Shown one piece after another: positions 45,492-54,270 of a stretch of 64,000 nt of DNA (position 1 is its first letter; each line of letters opens with the position of its first letter). The stretch spans positions 72,692 to 136,691 of the forward strand of contig NZ_KB898330.1 in assembly GCF_000377625.1 (NCBI RefSeq), in the 5' to 3' direction. The DNA is from Prevotella veroralis DSM 19559 = JCM 6290 (GTDB taxonomy: Bacteria > Bacteroidota > Bacteroidia > Bacteroidales > Bacteroidaceae). The notes under the pieces were generated by a model. The model was not told where the DNA came from and did no database searches. It saw only the letters and a program-made list of their open reading frames with translations. Position numbers and translations under genes: made by a program.

Positions 45492-46445
45492 ATGAGATTT
45501 GATAAACTAAAGAAGCAGTTAGAACTTATCATCCTCTTATCGAATGGTAGTAACTATTCAGTACAAGACCTATGTGAACGCATGGACTTGTCCCGTCGCA
45601 ATCTCTATTACCTACTCGACTTCATTAAGCATGCGGGTTTTATCGTATTCAAACATGATGGTTGTTATCATATCGACCGTCGCTCCCCCTTCTTTGTACA
45701 GCTCTTTCAGAGTATTCAATTGAGTGATACGGATGTAAAGACTATCCATAGCTTGTTGATGATGGCTGGTAATGACAGCGTAATGGTCAATCAACTCCGG
45801 CAGAGAATGGAGAATGCTTACAACTTCTCAATCGTTACTAATTCCCCAATTCATCGACAGATGGAGTCCAATCTAAAGGTTTTGAAGAAGGCAATGGAGC
45901 GAAAACACATGGTGAAACTATTAGACTATTCCAGTCCACATAGCCATACTGTCAAGGACAGAATAGTTGAGCCTTTTCTCCTTCTGCATAACAATGAAGA
46001 TGTAAGATGCTATGAGTTGCTGTCAGGAGAGAACAAGACTTTCAAGTTATCGCGCATGGGGAGTGTTGAAGAACTTGATGCTTCGTGGTTGCATGAGAAC
46101 CTACATCGGAAAATATTCACCGATATCTTCATGTTTAGTGGAGAAGTCCAGTATCGCGTTAAGTTACTTCTTGGGCAGTTATCACATAATCTTTTCATCG
46201 AAGAGTACCCTCAAGGAGCCTACTTACTGGTACAAAAATCAGATGATTCGTGGCTTCTTGATATTGAAGTATGCGATTATCGCGGGCTCGGTCGATTTGT
46301 TATTGGACTCTTTAAGGATATTCGGATTATAGAAGGAGATGGTTTTAAAGAATATATGAGAGGTGAGATCAAAAGCCTCGCCCTTAATTTCTCTCTTTCA
46401 GAAAAGGAAGTGCAGGATAAGAGTAAATCGAAAGATTCAAAGTGA
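45492..46445 (+). CDS. WYL-domain transcription regulator
   Basis: The protein has 317 residues. An N-terminal winged helix-turn-helix (about 5-60, YSVQDLCERMDLSRRNLYYLLDFIKHAGF) precedes a WYL-type sensor domain (about 140-225: KHMVKLLDYSSPHSHTVKDRIVEPFLLLHNNEDVRCYEL). A C-terminal WCX-like part follows (YLLVQKSDDSWLLDIEV). WYL proteins often sense nucleic acids or nucleotides. Its close linkage to rnhB (17 bases) suggests co-transcription. Its targets are not evident here. Confidence 0.85.
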   Translation: MRFDKLKKQLELIILLSNGSNYSVQDLCERMDLSRRNLYYLLDFIKHAGFIVFKHDGCYHIDRRSPFFVQLFQSIQLSDTDVKTIHSLLMMAGNDSVMVNQLRQRMENAYNFSIVTNSPIHRQMESNLKVLKKAMERKHMVKLLDYSSPHSHTVKDRIVEPFLLLHNNEDVRCYELLSGENKTFKLSRMGSVEELDASWLHENLHRKIFTDIFMFSGEVQYRVKLLLGQLSHNLFIEEYPQGAYLLVQKSDDSWLLDIEVCDYRGLGRFVIGLFKDIRIIEGDGFKEYMRGEIKSLALNFSLSEKEVQDKSKSKDSK

Positions 46446-46502
46446 GGAAACGCCCGATTAAATCGATAATAACAGGTATTCAGGATTTAAAACAGTCATA
46501 AT

Positions 46503-47699
46503 ATGACACGTAAGATTTTATTAGTTTTATTATTATTCATCGCCCTGACCATCCAAGCCCAGCAGCCTCATTGGGTGGGAACATGGGCTTGTGCGCCCCA
46601 AACAGTAGATAAATCATTCATGCCTTACAACAATCAGATGACCAATCGATCTGTTCGTCAGGTGGTGAAAGTGAGTATCGGAGGTAATGTTATTCGTTTG
46701 CAGCTTAGCAACGAACTCTCTTCTGAACCCGTAGAGATTACGAGTGTCTATATCGCGAAAGCAGGAAATGGACCAGAGATATACAAGACCTCTGCGAAGT
46801 ATCTACAGTTTGGTAAGAAGCGTCAGGTGGTTATTCCTGCAGGAAAAGCCGTCTTTTCAGATGCTTTGAAGTTCAAGTTACAACCCTTGGAGCGCGTTTC
46901 CATCACCATTAACTACCTAAAAGCTCCGAAGGAACCAACCGTTCACATGGGGTCACGCACCACCTCTTATATACTTCGTGGAGTGACCAATTCTTACACA
47001 GACTTTACAACTGCTTTTAAAGAAGACCATTGGTTTAATATCTCTGCTATCGATGTTCTTGATGCGACAGCATCGAGTATAGCCATCCTTGGTAATAGTA
47101 TTACTGATGGAAAGGGAAGTACTACCAATGCTCAAGATCGTTGGCCCGATTTCCTTTCAGCTGCGCTGAATAACGGTGCAGGTTTCAATCTCTTTAAGGT
47201 GGGAAAGACGGGTATCTTGAATTTAGGAATTGGTAACAACCGCATCTTGTCAGTAGGTTTGGGTGCACCGGGAAAGGAACGATTCGATCGTGATATACTT
47301 GCCCAAAGAGGCTTACGAGCCATTATCATCTTTGAAGCCATTAATGATATTGGAACGTCAACCAACCCTGATGAGACCGCACGAAAGCTCGTTGAGACCT
47401 ATCAAGTGATGATAAAGAAGGCTCGTCAACGTGGTTTGAAGGTTTATATGGGTACGATAACTCCATTCCGTGGATGCCGTGGTTATTTCACAGAAGAGCG
47501 TGAGAAGGCACGTAAAATAGTCAATTCATGGATTCGAACAACGCATGAAATCGATGGATTCATAGATTTTGATGCCCTTATGCGTGACCCTTCTGCCCCT
47601 GAACAATTACGTCGTGAATGGCAAATTGGCGATTGGTTGCATCCTAATCCAGCAGGTTATAAGCAGATGGGAGAGTACGCGGCAAGGTTCTTGATGTAG
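46503..47699 (+). CDS. Exported SGNH/GDSL-family hydrolase
   Basis: This is a probable esterase of 398 residues with a signal peptide (to about 20, ALTIQAQ). The SGNH blocks are visible: ILGNSITDGKGS near 196 (nucleophile Ser), KTGILNLGIGNNRI (block II), EAINDIGTS (block III) and DWLHPNPAGYKQM near 378 (catalytic Asp-His). The N-terminal region (WVGTWACAPQ...NNQMTNRSVRQVVKVSIGG) is typical of GDSL lipases of the carbohydrate-esterase kind. The likely substrate is an acylated polysaccharide, but this is inference. Confidence 0.88.
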   Translation: MTRKILLVLLLFIALTIQAQQPHWVGTWACAPQTVDKSFMPYNNQMTNRSVRQVVKVSIGGNVIRLQLSNELSSEPVEITSVYIAKAGNGPEIYKTSAKYLQFGKKRQVVIPAGKAVFSDALKFKLQPLERVSITINYLKAPKEPTVHMGSRTTSYILRGVTNSYTDFTTAFKEDHWFNISAIDVLDATASSIAILGNSITDGKGSTTNAQDRWPDFLSAALNNGAGFNLFKVGKTGILNLGIGNNRILSVGLGAPGKERFDRDILAQRGLRAIIIFEAINDIGTSTNPDETARKLVETYQVMIKKARQRGLKVYMGTITPFRGCRGYFTEEREKARKIVNSWIRTTHEIDGFIDFDALMRDPSAPEQLRREWQIGDWLHPNPAGYKQMGEYAARFLM

Positions 47700-47702
47700 T
47701 GA

Positions 47703-48854
47703 TTAGTTTTGCTCAAGTTTCTTTCTTAGCCTACTCTTAATCGATCTTATAGCTTGCGATGTACAGCAGAATGCTTGTGCTTTTAGCTCATCTTCTATTC
47801 CATAATGCTCCATTACGTAATAGAAACACTCCTTAGGTGTGAGTGCAAAGCGTGGGTTGTTGAGGATATAAGACAGTTCGTAATCATAGTTGGGCATAAT
47901 TATATTGAGGGCTTGTTGCTCTCTTTTGCCCATCTGTGATAAGTTCCCTCCTTTCAAGATGGTATGTAAGGTGTCGATTCCGAGTTTAATTTGTTCGATG
48001 GAATCGGACGTTTTTATATTTTTACTATGAGCTTTGATAGAATCCCGAAGTTGGTTGAGTTCATTGAGTTTGTTATCTATTTCTACCTTCATCTCATCTA
48101 TCGTGGCATCTTTTCGACGTAATGTTAGTTGGATATTATGCTCTGTTTCCTGTTGTTGTAGACGATAGAACCGAAGTTGTTGACGCATCCGACGACGAAA
48201 CCATATAGTAATTCCGATAGAAACAAGGATGAGTGCAAGAAGGAGATAAGCAATGTAAAGTTTCAACTCGAGTGCTTTGCGCTGTGCTAAGGCTACCTCG
48301 TAGAGGTCTTGCAGTTGTACTATTTCAACGTCTTTGCCTGGTGATATGGCGACAATCTGGTGCTTCTTGATGTGTTGACACATCTCTTCTATGCGCTTCT
48401 CTTGGTCTTTTCGGATTCGAGGTTTGTACTTCTCCGCCTTTAGCAAGCTGTTAAGAGCAGAATCCCGTTTACCCATTTGGTTGTAAACAAAGGCTTTCTC
48501 TATGTCAATATCCGCCATCCTGTGGCTTTGTTTCACGTCATTAGCATGTCGAGCAGCATGTTTCAAGTAATCTAAAGCCAGTTTGTACGCTCCATCTTGT
48601 GCGTTGATTTGAGCAATGCGATAGTAAGTGAGAAACTTTAGAGAGTCTTCCGTAACGTTGAAAAGGCGTTTTTCTGCAGCTTTCAGTTGGTACATTGCCT
48701 TGTGTAAATCATGTCTTTTCGTATAGATTTTAGCACTGTCAAGGCGCATTTGGGTAATCCCGTTATCCGTTGCAGGATAATGCGGGAGCTTCCTTTGGCT
48801 GCATGATAACAACGACAAAAGGCTGATAGACCATAAAAGAAACCTTTTCTTCAT
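47703..48854 (-). CDS. Membrane TPR protein with C-terminal LuxR-like helix-turn-helix
   Basis: The protein has 383 residues from the ATG at 48852-48854. A signal or lipobox-like N-terminus (LLSLLSCSQRK) is followed by TPR-like helices (about 25-160). A membrane segment lies at about 200-220 (LYIAYLLLALILVSIGITIWF), then a coiled coil (about 225-280). The C-terminal region (FALTPKECFYYVMEHYGIEDELKAQAFCCTSQAIRSIKSRLRKKL) resembles a LuxR-type DNA-binding helix-turn-helix. This suggests a one-component sensor with periplasmic TPRs and a cytoplasmic DNA-binding end. A perfect promoter ends five bases before this ATG, so the longer start at 48872 is excluded and the mRNA may be leaderless. Confidence 0.78.
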   Translation of the reverse strand: MKKRFLLWSISLLSLLSCSQRKLPHYPATDNGITQMRLDSAKIYTKRHDLHKAMYQLKAAEKRLFNVTEDSLKFLTYYRIAQINAQDGAYKLALDYLKHAARHANDVKQSHRMADIDIEKAFVYNQMGKRDSALNSLLKAEKYKPRIRKDQEKRIEEMCQHIKKHQIVAISPGKDVEIVQLQDLYEVALAQRKALELKLYIAYLLLALILVSIGITIWFRRRMRQQLRFYRLQQQETEHNIQLTLRRKDATIDEMKVEIDNKLNELNQLRDSIKAHSKNIKTSDSIEQIKLGIDTLHTILKGGNLSQMGKREQQALNIIMPNYDYELSYILNNPRFALTPKECFYYVMEHYGIEDELKAQAFCCTSQAIRSIKSRLRKKLEQN

Positions 48855-48859
48855 GTGTA

Positions 48860-48890
48860 CAAAGGTAGACAATTAATGTGGAAATGGCAA
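48860..48890 (-). promoter_or_regulatory. Promoter of the TPR/HTH gene, almost touching the start codon
   Basis: On the minus strand: TTG (48890-48888), 20 bases, TACCTTTG (48867-48860), then TACAC and the ATG. Transcription should begin at or within a base or two of the start codon. Confidence 0.75.
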
Positions 48891-48952
48891 GTTTGCTAAG
48901 ATTGAGAACGGTCATTTTGTGTCAAAGTGTGGTTGGTGAGTCTTGTAAGTAG

Positions 48953-48983
48953 TTGTAAATTAGGTGTCTTTTTCTTATCTTTG
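48953..48983 (+). promoter_or_regulatory. Orphan promoter A upstream of a candidate small RNA
   Basis: TTG (48953-48955), 20 bases, TATCTTTG (48976-48983). No protein gene follows for about 600 bases. Confidence 0.7.
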
Positions 48984-49003
48984 TGTCAACAACAAGAGTG
49001 CTA

Positions 49004-49034
49004 TTGCATTGAAGAAGAATGCTTCTTACCTTTG
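49004..49034 (+). promoter_or_regulatory. Orphan promoter B, 51 bases after promoter A
   Basis: TTG (49004-49006), 20 bases, TACCTTTG (49027-49034). It has the same layout as promoter A. Confidence 0.65.
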
Positions 49035-49038
49035 CATT

Positions 49039-49125
49039 GACGATTAGTTCCAATGATTGTCATCTGCATTTCATAAACCCGCAGCGGTGTGATTGCGTTT
49101 AAGCACTGGTGCGGGTTTTGAATAG
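49039..49125 (+). ncRNA. Candidate small RNA
   Basis: The stretch follows two consensus promoters. It contains a 7-bp hairpin (TGACGAT with ATTGTCA), then a terminator-like stem (AAACCCGCA with TGCGGGTTT, 9 bp, with a GTG/CAC inner pair) followed by TTTT. From promoter B the transcript would be about 85 bases, from promoter A about 135 bases. No protein frame with credible features is present. I do not recognise a known RNA family. Confidence 0.5.
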
Positions 49126-49217
49126 AAAAGGTTTCGGAGACCTCCCCAAACACCTCCAAAAAGTGGATGTAGCCTATCGGAAGATAGTTAGAATACAATA
49201 GCTTGATTTCCAAGATA

Positions 49218-49327
49218 TTGCTTTGGAAAAGAGAAGAGGTGCTTTCTTCGATGTGAGAAGGGCGTTTCCTTGATGTGAAGAGAGGCTCTCTTTGAATGGA
49301 GAAGAGGCTTTCCTTTAATTCAAAATT
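49218..49327. repeat. 22-bp periodic array (array 5), sister of array 2
   Basis: Units start at 49218, 49240, 49262, 49284 and 49306, each 22 bases apart. Openings are TGCTTTCTT, GCGTTTCCTT, GGCTCTCTTT and GGCTTTCCTTT, in the same order as array 2. Dyads are weaker than in arrays 1, 3 and 4. The array lies in the long gap (48855-49581) that also holds the candidate small RNA and the palindromic repeats at 49404-49500. Confidence 0.75.
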
Positions 49328-49403
49328 ATGATTAGTTTGAGTAAACGAGTATAGGAGTAGACAAGTAAACGAGTTATTAGTTCGATGGAATATAGTGTTG
49401 CAA

Positions 49404-49500
49404 GTAGGGACAGACGCCCTCGACTGTCCGCATAAGAGGACGTATTTCACAAAGATGTAAGGCGGCTCGGGGTTCCAGACGAGGGCGTCTGTTCCTACTT
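49404..49500. repeat. Two copies of the dispersed palindromic repeat
   Basis: GTAGGGACAGACGCCCTCGA (49404-49423), continuing to CTGTCCGC, is the near-perfect reverse complement of the copy at 13-40. CAGACG-AGGG-CGTCTG (49476-49491) plus TTCCTACTTT is a direct copy. The pair faces each other about 45 bases apart. A nearby word AGTAGACAAGTAAAC (49356-49370) recurs at 53287-53301. Confidence 0.75.
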
Positions 49501-49581
49501 TAGAGCCATCTCCTTCTTTTTATTTAGGGGTCAATCAGAAGTAAAGAAATAATGAATAAGAATATTTAAAACAATAAGATT

Positions 49582-50118
49582 ATGATGAAGAAATTGTTTT
49601 TTGCGTTTTTAATCAGCTTTTTTATGTTTGGAAATGCTACTGCCCAGCATCGTAAAAGAACGATGAAACCGAAGAAAAATGTCCCTTCTGGACCTACATG
49701 GCGTTATATGTGTGCAGATCCTTCGCAGGAGTTTTTAGACAAGATAAAGCCTGCGAAGAGTGATACAAACAAAGTTGATACCTGCAAACAAGTGCTAACA
49801 GAGAAGAAGGATAGTATTAAAAACTTTGTTTGTGAGCTCGGTCCGAGACCTTTCTTTCCTGGTGATTTACCAGAATTCATCGCTAAGAACTTGCGTTATC
49901 CACCTATTCTTGCAAATATGTGTGTACAAGGTCGTGTTATTATTGGGTTCTTTGTTGATGTTGACGGGACATGCAGTAATTTCAAAGTAGTGCGTTCCGT
50001 TTATCCTATTTTAGATGAAGAAGCACTGCGTGTAGCCAAGTTAATGCCTAAATGGAAGTGGACTTCAAAGCCTAAGAAAGGTATGCCTCTTTATATACCC
50101 GTTGGTTTCCGAATGTAA
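49582..50118 (+). CDS. Exported TonB C-terminal-domain protein
   Basis: The protein has 178 residues with a signal peptide (FLISFFMFGNATAQ). The next ATG, one codon downstream, is an equally good start. A basic linker (HRKRTMKPKKN) leads to a TonB C-terminal-like domain at about 95-178 (LPEFIAKNLRYPPILANMCVQGRVIIGFFVDVDGTCSNFKVVRSVYPILDEEALRVAKLMPKWKWTSKPKKG). It lacks the N-terminal membrane anchor and proline-rich spacer of TonB. It has extra cysteines (CADPS, DTCKQV, VCELG, NMCVQ, TCSN). It is probably periplasmic; its partner is unknown. Confidence 0.82.
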   Translation: MMKKLFFAFLISFFMFGNATAQHRKRTMKPKKNVPSGPTWRYMCADPSQEFLDKIKPAKSDTNKVDTCKQVLTEKKDSIKNFVCELGPRPFFPGDLPEFIAKNLRYPPILANMCVQGRVIIGFFVDVDGTCSNFKVVRSVYPILDEEALRVAKLMPKWKWTSKPKKGMPLYIPVGFRM

Positions 50119-50245
50119 AGGTGTTGTTTTTGAAGCTGGATGATAATGTTTAGTCGTATTAAAGAACATTGTTAAACCGCTCTTAATTCATCGATTGAAA
50201 ACCAAAAATCAGTGGGCTTTATGCTATCATCTTAGACTTTTATAG

Positions 50246-50253
50246 TATCTTTG
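50246..50253 (+). promoter_or_regulatory. gpmI promoter -7 box
   Basis: TATCTTTG, about 105 bases before the ATG at 50359. The -33 match is poor. Confidence 0.55.
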
Positions 50254-50358
50254 CAAAAGATAGACAGCGATTGACAAATTGGGTATGTGTACTCTTGGTT
50301 ATCGTTGGCACTATCTTGGCAAGACGTAGATAATAGTGTAAAATATAAAGGTAAAATT

Positions 50359-51876
50359 ATGGCAAAGAAAGCTTTATTGATGATCCTCGATGGTTGGGGT
50401 AACGGAAAGCATGGTAAAGGTGATGTGATTTATAATACTCCTACACCTTACTTAGACTACTTGAACGCTGTTAGTGCACACTCTCAGTTACAGGCATCAG
50501 GCGAAGATGTAGGTCTTCCTGCTGGTCAGATGGGTAACTCTGAGGTAGGTCATTTGAATATAGGTGCTGGTCGTATCGTTTATCAAGACTTGGTTAAGAT
50601 TAACAAGGCATGCCAGACAGGAGACATCCTAAAGAACCCTGGTATTGTTGAAGCATATAGTTATGCACAGAAAACAGGTAAGAAACTACACTTGATGGGG
50701 CTTACTTCAACTGGTGGTGTACACTCTTCTTTAGATCACCTATTCAAACTCATTGAGATAGGAAAGGAGTATAATCTAAAGGACGTGTACGTTCATTGTT
50801 TTATGGATGGTCGTGATACAGACCCAAAGAGTGGTGCTGGTTTTATCGCAGACATTCAAAAGGTGTGTGACAGCAACGGTGCTCATGTCGCTTCAATCGT
50901 GGGTCGTTTCTATGCAATGGATCGTGACAAGCGTTGGAATCGTGTGAAGGAAGCATACGACCTACTCGTTGAGGGCAAGGGAGTTCAGGCTACTGACATG
51001 GTGAAAGCCGTTGAAGATAGTTATGCTGCAGATGTTACTGACGAGTTTATCAAGCCTATCAATAACTCTTCTGTAGATGGAACAATCAAAGAAGGTGATG
51101 TTGTTATCTTCATAAACTTCCGTAACGACCGTGCCAAAGAGTTGACACAAGTGTTGACACAGCAGGATATGCCAGAGGAAGGTATGCATACAATCAAGGA
51201 CTTGCAGTACTATTGTATGACACCATACGATGCTAACTTCAAGGGTGTACATGTACTCTTCCCTAAGGAGAATGTGATGGATACGTTAGGAGAATACCTC
51301 AGTCGTCTTGGTAAGCGTCAGCTTCATACAGCCGAGACAGAGAAGTATGCGCACGTAACCTTCTTCTTCAATGGTGGTAGAGAACAGCCTTATGAGGGTG
51401 AAGATCGCATTCTTGTTCCTTCTCCAAAGGTTGCAACCTACGACTTAAAGCCTGAGATGAGTGCTTTCGAAGTGAAAGATAAGCTTGTTGGAGCTATCAA
51501 TACACAGGAGTACGACTTCATTGTTGTGAACTTTGCTAATGGTGATATGGTAGGTCACACGGGTGTTTATCATGCTATCGCAAAGGCTGTTTGGGCGGTT
51601 GATCATTGTGTAAAGGAGGTTATCGAGGCTGCTAAGGCTAACGATTATGAGGCTATTATTATTGCAGACCATGGTAATGCTGATAACGCAATTAACCCTG
51701 ATGGTACGCCAAATACAGCTCACTCATTGAATCCAGTACCATTCATCTACGTTACTGATAATAACTCTGCAACAGTGAAGGATGGTCGTTTGGCTGACGT
51801 AGCACCTTCTATCCTTCATATCATGGGCTTGGAACAACCTTCAGATATGACAGGTGAGAACCTAATCACTGATTAA
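50359..51876 (+). CDS. gpmI: 2,3-bisphosphoglycerate-independent phosphoglycerate mutase
   Basis: This glycolytic enzyme interconverts 3- and 2-phosphoglycerate and uses two Mn ions. It has 505 residues from the ATG at 50359 ([22 protein letters not shown]). The longer frame from 50287 adds residues that overlap the leader and is rejected. The phosphoserine nucleophile is in [10 protein letters not shown] near 60. The metal motifs [15 protein letters not shown] and [10 protein letters not shown] are present. A terminator follows 34 bases after the stop. Confidence 0.96.
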   Translation: MAKKALLMILDGWGNGKHGKGDVIYNTPTPYLDYLNAVSAHSQLQASGEDVGLPAGQMGNSEVGHLNIGAGRIVYQDLVKINKACQTGDILKNPGIVEAYSYAQKTGKKLHLMGLTSTGGVHSSLDHLFKLIEIGKEYNLKDVYVHCFMDGRDTDPKSGAGFIADIQKVCDSNGAHVASIVGRFYAMDRDKRWNRVKEAYDLLVEGKGVQATDMVKAVEDSYAADVTDEFIKPINNSSVDGTIKEGDVVIFINFRNDRAKELTQVLTQQDMPEEGMHTIKDLQYYCMTPYDANFKGVHVLFPKENVMDTLGEYLSRLGKRQLHTAETEKYAHVTFFFNGGREQPYEGEDRILVPSPKVATYDLKPEMSAFEVKDKLVGAINTQEYDFIVVNFANGDMVGHTGVYHAIAKAVWAVDHCVKEVIEAAKANDYEAIIIADHGNADNAINPDGTPNTAHSLNPVPFIYVTDNNSATVKDGRLADVAPSILHIMGLEQPSDMTGENLITD

Positions 51877-51910
51877 TTCAACTTGAATTAAGCTAAAATT
51901 AATATAGAGG

Positions 51911-51938
51911 AAGTCGTGTCGAAAGGCACGACTTTTTG
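51911..51938 (+). terminator. Terminator of gpmI, overlapping the ung promoter
   Basis: AAGTCGTG pairs perfectly with CACGACTT and is followed by TTTG. The T tract supplies the -33 element of the next promoter. Confidence 0.85.
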
Positions 51939-51965
51939 TTATCTCAGAACTTTGTAGTACTTTTG
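51936..51965 (+). promoter_or_regulatory. ung promoter
   Basis: TTG (51936-51938), 19 bases, TACTTTTG (51958-51965), 20 bases before the ung ATG. Confidence 0.7.
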
Positions 51966-51984
51966 CAGGTAAAGAGTTAAAGCT

Positions 51985-52650
51985 ATGCAAGTAAAGATAG
52001 AACCCTCGTGGGGCGTAAAACTCGGTGGTGAGTTTGAGAAACCTTACTTCCAACAACTGAGCGAACAGGTGAAGCAGGAGTATAAACATTATGCGTGTTA
52101 TCCTCCAGGTAAGCTGATTTTTAATGCTTTTGACCTCTGTCCTTTCGATAAGGTTAAGGTTGTTATCCTTGGACAAGACCCTTATCATGAGCCCGGACAA
52201 GCAATGGGCTTGAGTTTCTCAGTACCTGATGGTGTGCGACTTCCACCTTCTTTAGTGAATATATATAAGGAGATTGAAAGCGACTTAGGCATTCCTGTAA
52301 AGACTTCTGGTGACTTAACTCGTTGGGAAGAGCAGGGCGTTCTCTTATTGAATGCCACGTTAACTGTTCGTGCGCACATGGCTAATAGTCATCAAGGATT
52401 AGGGTGGGGCGCGTTCACGGATGCGGCTATTAAAGCTCTTAGTGATGGGCGGGAACATCTGGTATTTATGCTTTGGGGAAGTTTTGCTCGTAGTAAGAAA
52501 GCATTGATCGACACGCATAAACACTTTATTCTTGAGAGTGTTCATCCCTCTCCTTTATCGGCTAATAGGGGTGGATGGTTTGGTCAACACCAGTTCTCCC
52601 GTTGTAACCAATACTTAGAAGCACATGGTATTGAACCCATAAGATGGTAG
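51985..52650 (+). CDS. ung: Uracil-DNA glycosylase, family 1
   Basis: Ung removes uracil from DNA to begin base-excision repair. It has 221 residues. The catalytic water-activating motif GQDPYH lies at 63-68 with D65. LLLNATLTV follows, and the HPSPLSANRG loop lies at about 187-196. It is followed 44 bases later by a DUF3109 gene in the same direction. Confidence 0.96.
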   Translation: MQVKIEPSWGVKLGGEFEKPYFQQLSEQVKQEYKHYACYPPGKLIFNAFDLCPFDKVKVVILGQDPYHEPGQAMGLSFSVPDGVRLPPSLVNIYKEIESDLGIPVKTSGDLTRWEEQGVLLLNATLTVRAHMANSHQGLGWGAFTDAAIKALSDGREHLVFMLWGSFARSKKALIDTHKHFILESVHPSPLSANRGGWFGQHQFSRCNQYLEAHGIEPIRW

Positions 52651-52694
52651 TTGGGAAGGCTGTAGATGTAATAGTTTAAGGTAAGAATAAGTTG

Positions 52695-53291
52695 ATGGGT
52701 AATACATACGAACATATATTCATGGTGGGAAACGTCTTAGTTTCTCCTGATATCATAAACGTCAAGTTCTGTTGTGATTTAGATAAGTGTCATGGTCAAT
52801 GTTGTATAGATGGCGATGCTGGAGCACCAGTGACTCTGGATGAGACAATGGCTATTGAGAATGTGTTAGATACTGTTTGGGGAGATTTGTCAGCATCAGC
52901 TCAAGCCGTTATAGATAAGCAAGGCGTTGCTTATACAGATGTGGAAGGCGACTTAGTAACGAGTATTGTCGGTGGAAAGGATTGTGTTTTCACCTGTTAT
53001 GACAAGGGATGTTGCCTCTGTGCATTGGAACGTTCGTATCGAAAAGGGGATGTTGATTTTGTGAAACCTATCTCTTGTTCGCTATATCCTATCCGTGTGA
53101 AGGAGTTTGAGAATGGTACTTGTGGTATCAATTATCACCATTGGAAGATCTGTGCAGATGCTCGAAAGAAAGGAGAAGAACTGAATCTTCCCCTTTATAA
53201 GTTCCTAAAAGAGCCACTTACACGGCGTTTTGGAACTGAATGGTATGGTGAGTTATGTGAGGTTGCGCGTCTGTTGACAAGTGAAAAGTAG
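52695..53291 (+). CDS. DUF3109 family cysteine-rich protein
   Basis: The protein has 198 residues starting at the ATG at 52695 (a TTG codon precedes it in frame). It is cysteine-rich: FCCDLDKCHGQCC near 25, CVFTCYDKGCCLCALE near 100, CSLYP and CADARK. Such clusters suggest an iron or zinc centre, as in YkgJ-like proteins. Function is unknown. It probably follows ung on one transcript. It ends facing the AraC gene. Confidence 0.85.
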   Translation: MGNTYEHIFMVGNVLVSPDIINVKFCCDLDKCHGQCCIDGDAGAPVTLDETMAIENVLDTVWGDLSASAQAVIDKQGVAYTDVEGDLVTSIVGGKDCVFTCYDKGCCLCALERSYRKGDVDFVKPISCSLYPIRVKEFENGTCGINYHHWKICADARKKGEELNLPLYKFLKEPLTRRFGTEWYGELCEVARLLTSEK

Positions 53292-53373
53292 ACAAGTAAA
53301 CCTGTTACTTGTATTAGGTAATTTCTCTAACGATACCAGTATTAACTCGTCAACTTATTAACTTGTACACTAA

Positions 53374-54258
53374 TCAACTCTTCCTAAACTGTGAAGGGCT
53401 CATTCCTATATGCTCTTTGAAGTATTTACCCATAAAGCTTTGATTAGCGAAATGAAGTTCGTCGGCTATTTCCTTTATGCTCATCGTGCTATTTTTTAGC
53501 ATGACACAAAGCTCACGTACTACATACGAATCGATCCAATCGCTGGGTGTTCGTTTACTGATTGTTCGAATCGTCTCGGATAGATACTTCGAAGTAATAC
53601 ATAGATTCTTAGCATACCAACTGACACGACGCTCATGTCGGAAGTTCTTTTCAACCATTTGAATGAAGTCTCTAAAGATTACTTCTGCTCGTGTTTGCCC
53701 TTCTGTTTCCAGTTGTTGGAACTGATAGATAATGTTACTCATGTCGTAAATGAGGGCTTTTAGCATTGTCATCACAAGTTCCTTGCGGAAACGATGTTGG
53801 GTATCTATGATTTTCTCTTTGATATGGCAGATGTAATTCTCCAGTTCCTTCGTTTGATGCTTATCTAAATGAAAGACTGGATGAGTACGTGCGAAGAGGA
53901 AGAGAGCAGACAATTCATGGATGCCACTAACAATGTTGTTGAAGAAATTATACGACAAAAGAATGGCAATACCTTTGCAGTCTGGGGATAGCTGATAGTC
54001 TCCGACAACTTGTCCTTCACTAATAATAATGACATCTCCTTCGCTTACTTCATGCTTATGAGTATCTACTGTGTATTGCGCTTTACCGTCAGTACAGAGT
54101 GCCAGAAATAGACTTTTCATGCGAGAAGATCTCGAAGGGAGGGGCACTTTTGCCATATCCTCGAACAATATCAGGTCATTGTCTATATATTTCCCTGCTG
54201 GATAAACGTATTTTGCATGGGCTACGTTGACCTCAGCTAGCTTTATTTGATTACTCAT
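53374..54258 (-). CDS. AraC-family transcription regulator
   Basis: The protein has 294 residues. An N-terminal cupin-like sensor (about 20-150, EVSEGDVIIISEGQVVGDYQL) is followed by the two-helix AraC DNA-binding domain at about 195-292 (RRVSWYAKNLCITSKYLSETIRTISKRTPSDWI and SIKEIADELHFANQSFMGKYFKEHIGMSPSQFRKS). It starts 12 bases after the stop of the GH95 gene on the same strand. It may control that gene, but no binding site can be assigned from this window. Confidence 0.92.
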   Translation of the reverse strand: MSNQIKLAEVNVAHAKYVYPAGKYIDNDLILFEDMAKVPLPSRSSRMKSLFLALCTDGKAQYTVDTHKHEVSEGDVIIISEGQVVGDYQLSPDCKGIAILLSYNFFNNIVSGIHELSALFLFARTHPVFHLDKHQTKELENYICHIKEKIIDTQHRFRKELVMTMLKALIYDMSNIIYQFQQLETEGQTRAEVIFRDFIQMVEKNFRHERRVSWYAKNLCITSKYLSETIRTISKRTPSDWIDSYVVRELCVMLKNSTMSIKEIADELHFANQSFMGKYFKEHIGMSPSQFRKS

Positions 54259-54270
54259 GACACCTTATTT

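Noticed and set aside
49001..49450. Minus-strand open frame of 149 codons
   Set aside because: It runs antisense through the candidate small RNA and array 5, has low-complexity content and no family features.
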